Positions 35,822-45,485 of a DNA stretch of 64,000 nucleotides are shown here, piece after piece. A model generated the notes under the pieces. It saw nothing but the letters and a program-made list of their open reading frames with translations. It did no database searches and was not told where the DNA came from. Numbering within the stretch: the first letter of the stretch is position 1; the number at the start of each line of letters is the position of its first letter. Source of the stretch: Leeia aquatica (lineage in GTDB: Bacteria > Pseudomonadota > Gammaproteobacteria > Burkholderiales > Leeiaceae); NCBI RefSeq assembly GCF_012641365.1, contig NZ_JABAIM010000001.1, positions 1,674,001-1,738,000 on the forward strand, read 5' to 3'. Made by a program: the position numbers and the translations under genes.

Positions 35822-37318
35822 TCAGCCTTTCTTGCTCTTGGTCTGGGCACGCTGGCGCAGGAAGTTCACCAGCAGCGGCACCGGGCGACCGGTTGCGCCC
35901 TTGGCCGGGCCACTCTTCCAGGCGGTACCGGCAATATCCAGGTGCGCCCATTTGTACGCCTTGGTATAGCGGTTGAGGAACATGGCTGCCGTCACACTGC
36001 CACCGGCACGGCTGCCCACGTTGGCCATATCGGCAAAATTGCTCTTCAGCGCGTCGTCGTATTCCGCCTGCACCGGCATGCGCCAGGCCCAGTCGCGGGT
36101 GGCACTGGCGGATGCCAGCAACTCATTGGCCAGATCATCGTCATTGGCAAACAGGCCGGTATTGATGTGGCCCAGCGCAATCACGCAGGCACCGGTCAGA
36201 GTGGCGATGTCGATCACCGCGGCCGGATCAAACCGCTCCACATACGTCAGTGCGTCGCACAGAATCAGGCGGCCTTCGGCATCCGTATTCAGGATTTCGA
36301 TGGTCTGGCCAGACATGGAGGTGACGATGTCACTCGGCTTGCTGGCATTGCCGGCCGGCATGTTTTCCGCCGCCACCACCACCCCGATCACATTGATCGG
36401 CAGCTGGGCTTCGCTCACCGCTTTCATCACACCCAGCACGGTGCCGGCACCGCACATGTCGTACTTCATCTCGTCCATGCCTTCGCCTGGCTTCAGGGAA
36501 ATACCGCCAGAGTCAAAGGTGATGCCCTTGCCCACCAGCACAACCGGCTTGTCTTTCTTGCCGCCACCGCTGTACTTCAGCACCACCAGACGCGGCGGCA
36601 CCACGCTGCCCTTGGCAACGGACAACAGCGAGCCCATGCCCAGCTTTTCCATGTCAGCGGTTTCCAGCACTTCAACCGACAGGCTGTACTGCTGCGCCAG
36701 CTCTTGTGCCACACCCGCCAGGTAGGACGGGGTGCACACATTCGGCGGCATATTGCCCAGATCCTTGGTCAGGTTGACCCCGGCCGACACAGCCTGACCC
36801 AGACGCAGCCCTTGTTCCGCGGCAGCTACGTCCTTCTTGCCGACAAAGAAATGCAGGGCGTGCAGGTTCTGGCGGTTTTCCGCCGGCTTGCTCTTGAACT
36901 GGTCAAAGCGATAGCGTGCGCTGGCCAGCAACAGCATGGCTTGCTGCAGGGCCATGCCTGCGTCCGCCGCTTCTTCGCTGAGGAACACCGCCGCGTCACG
37001 ACTGCCGGATTCCAGCAGCGCAGCGAAGGCCGCACTCAGCCCGTCCAGCAGGTCCTTGTCGGACACTTGCTTGCTGTCCTTGCCCAGCCCGACCAGCAGC
37101 ACGCGGGTAGCGGCCACATTGGCCAGGCCCCGCAGCAGCAGGCTGCTACCGGCCTTGCCGCTGATATCGCCATCAGCCAGCGCTGCCTTCAGCGCACCGC
37201 CACTGGCCGTGTCCACCGCCTTGGCAGCCGCACTCAGCTTGCCGTCTTCAAACACCCCCACCACCACGCAACCCACGGCCTGTTTATCCGCTGCACCGGT
37301 TTTTATGCTAAATTCCAT
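35822..37318 (-). CDS. pepA: Leucyl aminopeptidase
   Basis: PepA is a two-metal, hexameric cytosolic leucyl aminopeptidase. The 498-residue protein has the M17 catalytic motifs VGKGITFDSGGISLKPG, MKYDMCGAGTV and the signature NTDAEGRL, plus SDIVTSMSGQTIEI. The start chosen (MEFSIKTGAADKQAVG) gives the usual length and has AGGA 8 bases upstream. The frame stays open 62 codons further, but that part is rich in Arg, Gly and Trp and overlaps the lptF promoter region. It is divergent from lptF (184 bases between starts), the standard arrangement for pepA-lptFG. Confidence 0.97.
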   Translation of the reverse strand: MEFSIKTGAADKQAVGCVVVGVFEDGKLSAAAKAVDTASGGALKAALADGDISGKAGSSLLLRGLANVAATRVLLVGLGKDSKQVSDKDLLDGLSAAFAALLESGSRDAAVFLSEEAADAGMALQQAMLLLASARYRFDQFKSKPAENRQNLHALHFFVGKKDVAAAEQGLRLGQAVSAGVNLTKDLGNMPPNVCTPSYLAGVAQELAQQYSLSVEVLETADMEKLGMGSLLSVAKGSVVPPRLVVLKYSGGGKKDKPVVLVGKGITFDSGGISLKPGEGMDEMKYDMCGAGTVLGVMKAVSEAQLPINVIGVVVAAENMPAGNASKPSDIVTSMSGQTIEILNTDAEGRLILCDALTYVERFDPAAVIDIATLTGACVIALGHINTGLFANDDDLANELLASASATRDWAWRMPVQAEYDDALKSNFADMANVGSRAGGSVTAAMFLNRYTKAYKWAHLDIAGTAWKSGPAKGATGRPVPLLVNFLRQRAQTKSKKG

Positions 37319-37502
37319 TGCCTTTGTCCTCGATTGGTCAGAGTTACGGGAGGTCCTGCAGATCAGTGCGGGTGTATCATGCCACCCGCCGGGTCCGGCC
37401 CTGCCCTTTATTATGCGTGCCGTTGTTGCCCAGGGCACGTCGTGCCATCCGGCAAGATGCCGCTGATTATCCACAGAGACCCCTGCCGAAGTCAAAACAA
37501 CC

Positions 37503-38597
37503 ATGCTTTATCGCCGCGCGCTCTACCGCGAACTGACGCAGAACGCCCTCGGCGTGATGACGGCCTTGCTCGCCATCGTGCTGACCGTGCAGTTCGTGCG
37601 TCTGCTCGGTCTGGCGGCCGTGGGCAAACTGGCCTCGGATGCCGTGTTCATCACCATGGCCTTCCAGCTGGTGCAGACGCTGCCGGTCTTCCTGACCATT
37701 ACCCTGTTCGTCGCCATCCTGATGAGCTTTCTGCGCGGGTGGCGTGATCAGGAAATGCCGGTGTGGGCGGCGGCGGGTATGTCGCCGCTCGACTGGCTGC
37801 GTCCGGTGCTGACCTTTTCCCTGCCGGTGGTGATCGTTATCGGCTTGCTGACCTTGCTGGTATCTCCACGGGCCTTGCAGCTATCCGAAACCTACGAGGC
37901 GCAGCTGGAAAGCCGCGACGATCGCAGCCAGATTGCTGCGGGCACGTTCCGCGAGAGCGGTGGCGGCAAAGCCGTGTTTTTTGTAGAGAACTACTCGCTG
38001 CTGGGGGACAAGGCCTCCAGAATCTTTATCCGTACCCGTGATGGTCAGGCACATGGCGTGACCGTCTCCGCGCTGGGCTTTCAGCACCAGGCCAGCAACG
38101 GCGACCGGTTTCTCACCTTGAGCAAGGGGCAGCGTTTCGAAACCCTGGCTGACAATGCGGGCGCCCAGTTGCTGAAGTTCGACAGCTACTCAGTTCGCAT
38201 GCGCACCAAGGAAGCCGCACGACCGGAGCACACCTTGCGTGGCATGACCACCCGCGCGCTGCTGCAGGAATCCTCCCGCCAGCATCAGGCCGAGCTGCAG
38301 TGGCGCCTGAGTGTCCCGCTGTCCGCGCTGGTACTGGCCCTGCTGGCCGTACCCCTGGCCAGTTACAACCCACGTAGTGGTCGTGGCTGGAATGTATTGA
38401 TCGCCTTGTTGATCTATCTGCTGTACGTCAATGTGCTGTCGGTGGCGTTGACCTTGGTGGTGCAGGGCAAGTGGGCACTGTGGCCTGGCCTGTGGGGCAT
38501 TCACCTGGTTGCGCTACTGGTCTGGGTCTGGCTGATCATCAAGCAATATGGCGGCGTGAGCGCCCTGCAGGCCCGGCTCCGCAAGGAGGCCGCATGA
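37503..38597 (+). CDS. lptF: LPS export permease LptF
   Basis: LptF forms with LptG the inner-membrane part of the LptB2FG transporter that extracts lipopolysaccharide. The 364-residue protein has membrane helices near residues 12-35, 50-78 and 95-120, a periplasmic beta-jellyroll (about 125-260, RDDRSQIAAGTFRESGGGKAVFFVENYS) and three C-terminal helices (about 265-350). The N-terminus MLYRRALYRELTQNA is typical of LptF. It is divergent from pepA and overlaps lptG by 4 bases. Confidence 0.96.
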   Translation: MLYRRALYRELTQNALGVMTALLAIVLTVQFVRLLGLAAVGKLASDAVFITMAFQLVQTLPVFLTITLFVAILMSFLRGWRDQEMPVWAAAGMSPLDWLRPVLTFSLPVVIVIGLLTLLVSPRALQLSETYEAQLESRDDRSQIAAGTFRESGGGKAVFFVENYSLLGDKASRIFIRTRDGQAHGVTVSALGFQHQASNGDRFLTLSKGQRFETLADNAGAQLLKFDSYSVRMRTKEAARPEHTLRGMTTRALLQESSRQHQAELQWRLSVPLSALVLALLAVPLASYNPRSGRGWNVLIALLIYLLYVNVLSVALTLVVQGKWALWPGLWGIHLVALLVWVWLIIKQYGGVSALQARLRKEAA

Positions 38598-39685
38598 GGC
38601 TGCTGCATCGTTATTTCCGGCGCAACATCAGCCGCGCCACCCTGACCGCCTGCCTGGCTTTGCTGGGCTTGTTTGCGGTTATCGACCTGTTGCTGGAACT
38701 GAGCAATGGCGGCAGCAACCCCAATCAGCTGAGAGAAGCCTTGCAGTACGCGGCATTGCGCATCCCGGCCAACCTCTACCAGCTCCTGCCCATTTGCGTG
38801 ATGCTGGGCGGGTTGTTTTCGCTGGCGCAACTGGTCAACGACTCGGAATACCCGGTGATTCGTACTGCCGGGGTATCGCTGGCCCGGGTCGCTCTGAGCT
38901 TGTTGCGTATCGGTTTCCTGTTTGCGCTGCTCACCCTGCTCGTCAGCGAGGTCTTGATGCCGCTGGCCGATCGTGAGGCACGCAGCCTGCGCCTGAAAAT
39001 TGCCTCCACTGCGACGGTGAATAACCTGCAGAGCGGTTACTGGATGCGTGACCATGAGCGTTTCGTTAATTTTGACGAGGTCGACGCCAACCAGACCGTC
39101 AAACAGCTCAGCCTGTATGAACTCGATGCGCAGCAGAACATCAAGAGCATCAGTACCGCCCGCGAAGCCCGCTATGTCGAAGGCAAAGGCTGGGTGCTGC
39201 AGGATGTCACCCGGGTTCAGACCCAGCCCGGGCAGGTAGTCACCGAGCATCTGCCGCAGATGATCTGGTCCACCAGGCTGACGCCACAACTGGTGACCAT
39301 GCTGGCGGTCACCCCCGAGAAAATGTCAGCCTGGCAGCTGTACCAATACACCAGGCATTTGCTGGAAAACCGGCAGGATGCCGCCCGCTATGAGCTGGCA
39401 TTCTGGGCACGACTGGGCTATCCGCTCAGCTGCCTGTCCTTGCTGCTGCTGGCCTTGCCCTTCGCCCAGTTCCAGAAGCGCAGCGGCGGCGCCGGGCTGC
39501 GTCTGCTGTCTGGCCTGCTGCTTGGCCTGCTGTTCTACGTCCTGAGCCGGCTGGTCAGCCACATGGCGCTGATCTACGACTGGCCACCGATCGGTGCCGC
39601 GCTGACACCTTCGCTGGTCATCCTGCTGCTCGCCAGCTTCATCCTGTGGTGGCAGGAATACGGCCGCGTCCGCTTCCGCAGCTGA
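38594..39685 (+). CDS. lptG: LPS export permease LptG
   Basis: LptG pairs with LptF in LPS export. The 363-residue product has the LptG N-terminus MRLLHRYFRRNI, helices near residues 15-40, 55-80 and 95-120, a periplasmic jellyroll (about 135-255, SGYWMRDHERFVNFDEVD) and C-terminal helices (about 270-355). The start at 38594 is fixed by AAGGAGG just upstream and an ATGA overlap with the lptF stop; the open frame upstream is inside lptF. lptB is not in this window. Confidence 0.96.
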   Translation: MRLLHRYFRRNISRATLTACLALLGLFAVIDLLLELSNGGSNPNQLREALQYAALRIPANLYQLLPICVMLGGLFSLAQLVNDSEYPVIRTAGVSLARVALSLLRIGFLFALLTLLVSEVLMPLADREARSLRLKIASTATVNNLQSGYWMRDHERFVNFDEVDANQTVKQLSLYELDAQQNIKSISTAREARYVEGKGWVLQDVTRVQTQPGQVVTEHLPQMIWSTRLTPQLVTMLAVTPEKMSAWQLYQYTRHLLENRQDAARYELAFWARLGYPLSCLSLLLLALPFAQFQKRSGGAGLRLLSGLLLGLLFYVLSRLVSHMALIYDWPPIGAALTPSLVILLLASFILWWQEYGRVRFRS

Positions 39686-39707
39686 TTACGCCTGTCGCGC
39701 CCTCGCC

Positions 39708-40160
39708 TCAGACTTTGGGCAGCTCCACCAGCTCGGTCCCGCTCAAACGGTCGTGCAAGGGGCTGCCGTCGCGGTCAAACAGCATCCACACATAGGTCAC
39801 GCCAAAAAAGGCGGTACCGATCAGCGCCAGACCAAAGCGCAGCAGCGCTTGGGGCCAGCTTGGCAAGCGCCCCTGCGCCGCCCGCACCTGCAGGCGCCAG
39901 GTTTTCAGGGCCAGGGTCTGGCCGGTGCGGGTCCAGCAATAGCCAAAGTACCAGGCCGACACCAGCACCATGCAGGCAAACAGCCCATAGCGCCACACGG
40001 GGGACGCGCCCTTGGCGGTCAGCTCGCGCGGCGCACCCATCTGCTCCACCACCAGCAAGTAGAGCGCCCCAACCAGCAGCAAAATCCCGACCAGCAATAT
40101 CGACTCATAGATGAAGGCGATCACACGGCGGAACAGGGTGGGCGATTCAGCAGGCAGCAT
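39708..40160 (-). CDS. RDD-family membrane protein
   Basis: The 150-residue protein has an RDD-domain layout: FRRVIAFIYESILLVGILL (helix with the Arg/Asp pattern, here partly changed), a second helix near 57-75 with LVSAWYFGYCWTRTGQTLALKTWRLQV, and a final helix near 110-128 followed by HDRLSGTELVELPK. Function is unknown; some RDD proteins may be Na+/H+ antiporters. It converges with lptG and is divergent from the ilv region. Upstream (40180-40203) there is an 8-bp hairpin with no T-run. Confidence 0.85.
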   Translation of the reverse strand: MLPAESPTLFRRVIAFIYESILLVGILLLVGALYLLVVEQMGAPRELTAKGASPVWRYGLFACMVLVSAWYFGYCWTRTGQTLALKTWRLQVRAAQGRLPSWPQALLRFGLALIGTAFFGVTYVWMLFDRDGSPLHDRLSGTELVELPKV

Positions 40161-40265
40161 CAGTTCTGGCTTTCCGGGCAGCCTGCCGACATGCAGGCAG
40201 GCTCTCCCTGAGGTTTCGTTGGAAATTCAAGGTTTAAGCCGGACAGTTTACCTGATCAGAATGAC

Positions 40266-40294
40266 TTGACCAAAGCAGAAGCCTCGGTTATGTT
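40266..40294 (+). promoter_or_regulatory. ilvB: Predicted ilv operon promoter
   Basis: TTGACC (40266-40271, 5 of 6 to the -35) and TATGTT (40289-40294, 4 of 6 to the -10) are 17 bases apart. A start near 40301 would place the transcript just before the first hairpin of the structured leader. It is the best sigma-70 match in the 406 bases between the RDD gene and ilvB. Confidence 0.5.
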
Positions 40295-40300
40295 GCCAGT

Positions 40301-40560
40301 TCGCATTGCGTACGCGAGTCTTCGCGTCCCCCCGGCGGGTCACCGCCTGGGAGAGGGACGCACCCTGGCGATACCGCTGCTTCGGAAGCCTCACCCCCGC
40401 TACACCCCGCGAACTTCGCGGACCCGCTACCCCTGGGTCCCGACCGACGCCCCGAAGCCACCGTCAGACAACTTTTCGGCAACCCCGAAACCGCGCGACC
40501 GGCGGCGAACGGTCACTGCGTAAACGCAATTTCAGCGAACGTGTTCATCTTCTCAGGTGC
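40301..40560 (+). ncRNA. Structured 5' leader of the ilvBHC operon, candidate cis-regulatory RNA
   Basis: About 260 bases between the likely promoter and the ilvB start fold into a run of GC-rich stems: ACGCGA/TCGCGT (40312-40327), GGCGG/CCGCC (40334-40347), CCGCGA/TCGCGG (40407-40421), TTTCGG/CCGAAA (40474-40490) and GACCG/CGGTC (40497-40514). A 7-bp long-range helix GCTTCGG/CCGAAGC (40379-40385 with 40452-40458) encloses the middle. GGACCC/GGGTCC (40420-40425 with 40435-40440) competes with the preceding hairpin, a possible switch. No T-run terminator and no branched-chain-rich leader peptide is seen, so classical attenuation is not supported. Confidence 0.5.
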
Positions 40561-40566
40561 AAAATC

Positions 40567-42321
40567 ATGGAACTGACAGGCGCAGAAATCATTACGCGTT
40601 GTCTGCAGGACGAAGGGGTAGAGTATGTCTTCGGCTACCCCGGAGGCGCCGTCCTGGAGATTTACGATGCCATTTTCCGGCAGGATAAATTCCGCCACGT
40701 GCTGGTAAGGCACGAGCAGGCTGCAGTACACGCAGCCGATGCTTACTCCCGCTCATCGAACAAGATCGGTGTTGCGCTGGTCACCTCTGGCCCCGGTGCC
40801 ACCAATGCCATTACCGGCATTGCCACCGCTTACATGGATTCGATCCCGATGGTGGTGCTGTCCGGCCAAGTACCGACCCCGGCCATCGGTCTGGATGCCT
40901 TCCAGGAAGTCGACATGGTGGGGATTACCCGCCCGTGCGTGAAGCACAACTTCCTGGTCAAGGACATCAGCCAGCTGGCCGAAACCATCAAGAAAGCGTT
41001 TTACATTGCCAGCACTGGCCGGCCCGGCCCGGTGGTGGTGGATATCCCCAAGGATGTCACCCAACGCAAGCATGCTTACCACTACCCGGCAAGCGTCAAC
41101 ATGCGCTCCTACAACCCGATCATCAAGGGGCATCCGGGGCAGATCAAGAAGGCGGTGCAACTGCTGCTGGACGCCAAGCGCCCGCTGATTTACGTGGGCG
41201 GCGGTGCGGTACAGGGCAATGCCTCGGATGAAGTGGTGGCCCTGGCCCGCATGCTGGGGGTGCCGGTCACCAATACGCTGATGGGCCTCGGCGCCTACCC
41301 GGGTAACGACCCGCAGTGTGTGGGCATGCTCGGCATGCACGGCACCTACGAAGCCAACATGACCATGCAGAACTGCGATGTGCTGCTGGCCGTGGGCGCG
41401 CGTTTTGATGACCGCGTGATTTCGGTGCCGCAGAATTTCCTGTCCAGCCCGAAAAAGATCATCCACGTCGACATCGACCCCTCGTCGATCGCCAAGCGGG
41501 TGAAGGTGGACATCCCCATCGTCGGCAACGTCAAGGACGTGCTGGGCGAGATGCTGTCCATCCTGCGCCAGAGCGACGCACAAGCCCCGGAAATCAGTGC
41601 CTGGTGGAAACAGATCGAAGCCTGGCGTGCGCCGAACTCGCTGGCGTTCGAGAACAGCACCGAGATCATCAAGCCGCAGTATGTGGTGCAAACCCTGTGG
41701 GAGCTGACCGGCGGTGAGGCGTTTGTCACCTCCGACGTGGGCCAGCACCAGATGTGGGCGGCACAGTACTACAAATTCCCGAAGCCCAAGCGCTGGATCA
41801 ATTCCGGCGGTCTCGGCACCATGGGTTTTGGCCTGCCAGCCGCCATGGGCGTGAAGCTGGCGCATCCGGATGCGGATGTCTGCTGCATTACCGGTGAAGC
41901 CTCCATCCAGATGAACATCCAGGAGCTCTCCACCTGCAAGCAGTACCACCTGCCGGTGAAGATCATCAGCCTGAACAACCGCTATCTGGGCATGGTGCGC
42001 CAGTGGCAGGAGTTCTTCTATGGCAACCGTTACTCGGAATCCTATATGGATGCCCTGCCGGATTTCGTGAAGCTGGCCGAAGCCTACGGGCATGTGGGCC
42101 TGCGCATCGAAAAACCAGCGGATGTTGAAGGGGCCTTGCGCGAAGCGCTGTCCCTGAAAGACCGCACGGTGTTCCTCGACTTCCTCACGGATCAGTCGGA
42201 AAACGTGTTCCCGATGGTGCAGAACGGCAAGGGCCTGTCACAGATGGACCTGCCGCCGCACATGCGCAATCTGCAAGTCGTGCCGCCGCAAGTGCAGCGC
42301 GATTATGGCAACCTTTGCTGA
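40567..42321 (+). CDS. ilvB: Acetolactate synthase large subunit
   Basis: IlvB makes acetolactate or acetohydroxybutyrate from pyruvate in branched-chain amino-acid synthesis; it is ThDP-dependent. The 584-residue product has the catalytic Glu in FGYPGGAVLEIYDAI/VRHEQAAVHAADAY, and the ThDP motif GDxxN-like region CITGEASIQMNIQEL, where the usual GDG is GEA. LNNRYLGMVRQWQEFFYGNRYS is the conserved FAD/quinone-side loop. The start giving MELTGAEIITRCLQDEGVEYVFGYPGG is the family start; 87 upstream codons are open but are the leader RNA. AGGTG is the ribosome site. Confidence 0.97.
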   Translation: MELTGAEIITRCLQDEGVEYVFGYPGGAVLEIYDAIFRQDKFRHVLVRHEQAAVHAADAYSRSSNKIGVALVTSGPGATNAITGIATAYMDSIPMVVLSGQVPTPAIGLDAFQEVDMVGITRPCVKHNFLVKDISQLAETIKKAFYIASTGRPGPVVVDIPKDVTQRKHAYHYPASVNMRSYNPIIKGHPGQIKKAVQLLLDAKRPLIYVGGGAVQGNASDEVVALARMLGVPVTNTLMGLGAYPGNDPQCVGMLGMHGTYEANMTMQNCDVLLAVGARFDDRVISVPQNFLSSPKKIIHVDIDPSSIAKRVKVDIPIVGNVKDVLGEMLSILRQSDAQAPEISAWWKQIEAWRAPNSLAFENSTEIIKPQYVVQTLWELTGGEAFVTSDVGQHQMWAAQYYKFPKPKRWINSGGLGTMGFGLPAAMGVKLAHPDADVCCITGEASIQMNIQELSTCKQYHLPVKIISLNNRYLGMVRQWQEFFYGNRYSESYMDALPDFVKLAEAYGHVGLRIEKPADVEGALREALSLKDRTVFLDFLTDQSENVFPMVQNGKGLSQMDLPPHMRNLQVVPPQVQRDYGNLC

Positions 42322-42336
42322 TCGGGGGCAGACACC

Positions 42337-42828
42337 ATGCGACACATCCTGTCCATCTTGCTGGAAAACGAAGCCGGCGCGCTGTCGCGCGTTGCCGGGC
42401 TGTTCTCGGCCCGTGCTTACAATATTGAATCCCTGACGGTGGCCCCGACCGAGGACAACACCCTGTCCCGCATGACCATCGTGACCTCTGGCTCGGATGA
42501 CATCATCGAGCAGATCACCAAGCAGCTCAACAAGCTGATTGATGTGGTCAAGGTCATCGACCTGAACGAGGCCGATCATATCGAACGTGAACTGATGCTG
42601 ATCAAGGTCCGCGCCACCGGCAAGGACCGCGAGGAAATGAAGCGGATGGCGGATATTTTCCGTGGTCGCATCATCGACGTCACCGAGAAAACCTATACGC
42701 TGGAGCTGACCGGCACCGGGCAAAAACTGGATTCCTTCATCAAGGCCATCGACGAGAGCCTGATCCTGGAAACCGTACGCACCGGCGCCTCTGGCATTGG
42801 CCGTGGCGAGCGGGTACTCAAGGTCTGA
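42337..42828 (+). CDS. ilvH: Acetolactate synthase small (regulatory) subunit
   Basis: IlvH activates IlvB and confers valine feedback inhibition. The 163-residue product has an N-terminal ACT domain (MRHILSILLENEAGALSRVAGLFSARAYNIESLTVAPTED) and a C-terminal domain (about 80-160). The start is 15 bases after the ilvB stop, with GGGGG upstream. Length and the N-terminal signature are normal for the family. Valine probably binds at the ACT-domain interface. Confidence 0.97.
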   Translation: MRHILSILLENEAGALSRVAGLFSARAYNIESLTVAPTEDNTLSRMTIVTSGSDDIIEQITKQLNKLIDVVKVIDLNEADHIERELMLIKVRATGKDREEMKRMADIFRGRIIDVTEKTYTLELTGTGQKLDSFIKAIDESLILETVRTGASGIGRGERVLKV

Positions 42829-42902
42829 GTCACGCACCCCACATGGACACCCGGCGGGGTATGCCCCGCCCGCACAATGAAACATTGGTACGACCCATTT
42901 AA

Positions 42903-43931
<1,029 letters not shown>

Positions 43932-43953
43932 GGCCCGGCCTCATTGCAGCACG

Positions 43954-43985
43954 CGGCGGGCCTGGCCCGCCGTTTTTATTTTGCT
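43954..43985 (+). terminator. Rho-independent terminator after ilvC
   Basis: CGGCGGGC (43954-43961) pairs with GCCCGCCG (43965-43972) over 8 bp around a 3-base loop, followed by TTTTTATTTT. It lies 23 bases past the ilvC stop and separates ilvBHC from psd-pssA. Confidence 0.9.
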
Positions 43986-44045
43986 GCCCCCAAGCGGGCA
44001 CTTTCCCTGTAGTATCATCACCCTTTAGCCCATTTCGAACCGGAC

Positions 44046-44693
44046 ATGAACAACACCTACCCTCACCCCATCCTGGCCCGCGAAGGCTGGCCCTTCATTG
44101 CCCTGGCACTGGTGATTTCCGTGCTGCTGTCGTGGTTCCTGCCGTGGTTCTCCTTCATTGGCTGGGTACTCTTCGTGTTTGTGGTGCAGTTTTTCCGCGA
44201 CCCGGCCCGCCCGGTGCCGCAACAGGCCAATGCCGTGATCAGTCCGGCTGATGGCCGCATCGTGGTGGTGGAAGAAACGGACGACCCGTACCTGAACCGC
44301 CGCGCACTGAAGATCAGCGTGTTCATGAATGTGTTCAACGTGCACAGCAACAAGAGCCCGCTGGACGCCGAAATCATTGATCGCTGGTATAACCCCGGCG
44401 CTTTCGTCAACGCCGCGCTGGACAAGGCTTCGACCGAAAACGAGCGCAACGCGCTGCACCTGCGTACCGCCAATGGGCAGGACATTACCTGCGTGCAGGT
44501 GGCCGGTCTGGTGGCGCGCCGTATCCTCTGCTATGTCGAGAAGGGGGCCAAGCTGCACCGTGGCCAGCGCTATGGCTTCATCCGCTTTGGTTCGCGGGTG
44601 GACCTGTACCTGCCGCTGAGCGCCAAGCCCAAGGTTGCCGTGGGTGACAAGGTCACTGGCGTGGCTACCATTCTGGCCGAACTGGCCGACTGA
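44046..44693 (+). CDS. psd: Phosphatidylserine decarboxylase proenzyme
   Basis: Psd makes phosphatidylethanolamine from phosphatidylserine. The 215-residue type has an N-terminal hydrophobic region (residues about 17-50), [18 protein letters not shown] and a C-terminal [14 protein letters not shown], where the Gly-Ser bond is the likely autocatalytic cleavage site producing the pyruvoyl group. This is the short form (about 210-220 residues), common in betaproteobacteria. It is followed 21 bases later by pssA, which supplies its substrate. Confidence 0.95.
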   Translation: MNNTYPHPILAREGWPFIALALVISVLLSWFLPWFSFIGWVLFVFVVQFFRDPARPVPQQANAVISPADGRIVVVEETDDPYLNRRALKISVFMNVFNVHSNKSPLDAEIIDRWYNPGAFVNAALDKASTENERNALHLRTANGQDITCVQVAGLVARRILCYVEKGAKLHRGQRYGFIRFGSRVDLYLPLSAKPKVAVGDKVTGVATILAELAD

Positions 44694-44714
44694 CCCAGCA
44701 CACGAGGCCCGCGC

Positions 44715-45485
44715 ATGTCCGAGCACAGCAAAACCCCGCTCAACGTTCGCATCCGCAAGCAGGGCATCTACCTGCTGCCCAATTCGTTCACCACCGCCGC
44801 GCTGTTCGGTGGGTTCTATGCCATCGTGCACGCCATGAACGGCAAGTTCGACTACGCGGCAGTGGCCATCTTCATCTCGATGGTGCTGGACAGCCTGGAT
44901 GGCCGGGTGGCGCGCATGACGCACACCCAGAGCGACTTTGGTGCCGAGTACGACTCCCTGTCGGACATGGTGTCCTTCGGTGTGGCACCCGCGCTGGTGA
45001 TGTACCAGTGGGCGCTGCAGCCCTTGGGCAAGCTGGGCTGGATGGTGGCCTTCATTTACGCGGTGTGCGCTGCCTTGCGGCTGGCCCGTTTCAATACCCA
45101 GATTGGCGTGGCCGACAAACGCTGGTTCACCGGCCTGCCCAGCCCGGCGGCGGCGGCGCTGGTGGCGGGTTCAGTCTGGGTGGCCATCGACAATGGCTAC
45201 TCCCCCACCGCGCACCCGACCATGCGCTGGCTGGCACTGGGGGTCACCCTGTTTGCCGGGCTGACCATGGTCAGCAATGTTCGCTTCTGGAGCTTCAAGG
45301 AAGTGAACATGCGCAAGAGTGTGCCTTTCTTTGTGCTGCTGTTGCTGGTGTTGCTGATCCTGCTGGTGGCCTATAACGCGCCGGTCGCCCTGTTCAGCCT
45401 GTTCGTGCTTTACGGCCTTTCCGGCTATCTGCTGATCGCGTGGCGCTGGTGTAAACCTCGTTCCAACCGCCATGAGCGTGGCTGA
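44715..45485 (+). CDS. pssA: CDP-diacylglycerol-serine O-phosphatidyltransferase
   Basis: PssA makes phosphatidylserine from CDP-diacylglycerol and serine. The 256-residue membrane enzyme has the CDP-alcohol phosphotransferase motif DGRVARM...DFGAEYDSLSDMVSFG (DGxxAR, G, D, D) near residue 60 and about eight hydrophobic helices. It is the integral-membrane, Bacillus-type form, not the soluble E. coli type. It follows psd, completing a PE-synthesis pair, and its end overlaps the cation-efflux gene by 14 bases. Confidence 0.95.
   Translation: MSEHSKTPLNVRIRKQGIYLLPNSFTTAALFGGFYAIVHAMNGKFDYAAVAIFISMVLDSLDGRVARMTHTQSDFGAEYDSLSDMVSFGVAPALVMYQWALQPLGKLGWMVAFIYAVCAALRLARFNTQIGVADKRWFTGLPSPAAAALVAGSVWVAIDNGYSPTAHPTMRWLALGVTLFAGLTMVSNVRFWSFKEVNMRKSVPFFVLLLLVLLILLVAYNAPVALFSLFVLYGLSGYLLIAWRWCKPRSNRHERG

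Noticed and set aside
40266-40523. Possible leader peptide for ilv attenuation
   Set aside because: The frame has no run of Ile, Leu or Val codons, and no terminator-antiterminator pair with a T-run follows.
40306-40566. In-frame N-terminal extension of IlvB by 87 codons
   Set aside because: The extension is Arg/Pro-rich without homology; the ATG at 40567 has a ribosome site and matches the IlvB N-terminus. The stretch is better read as leader RNA.
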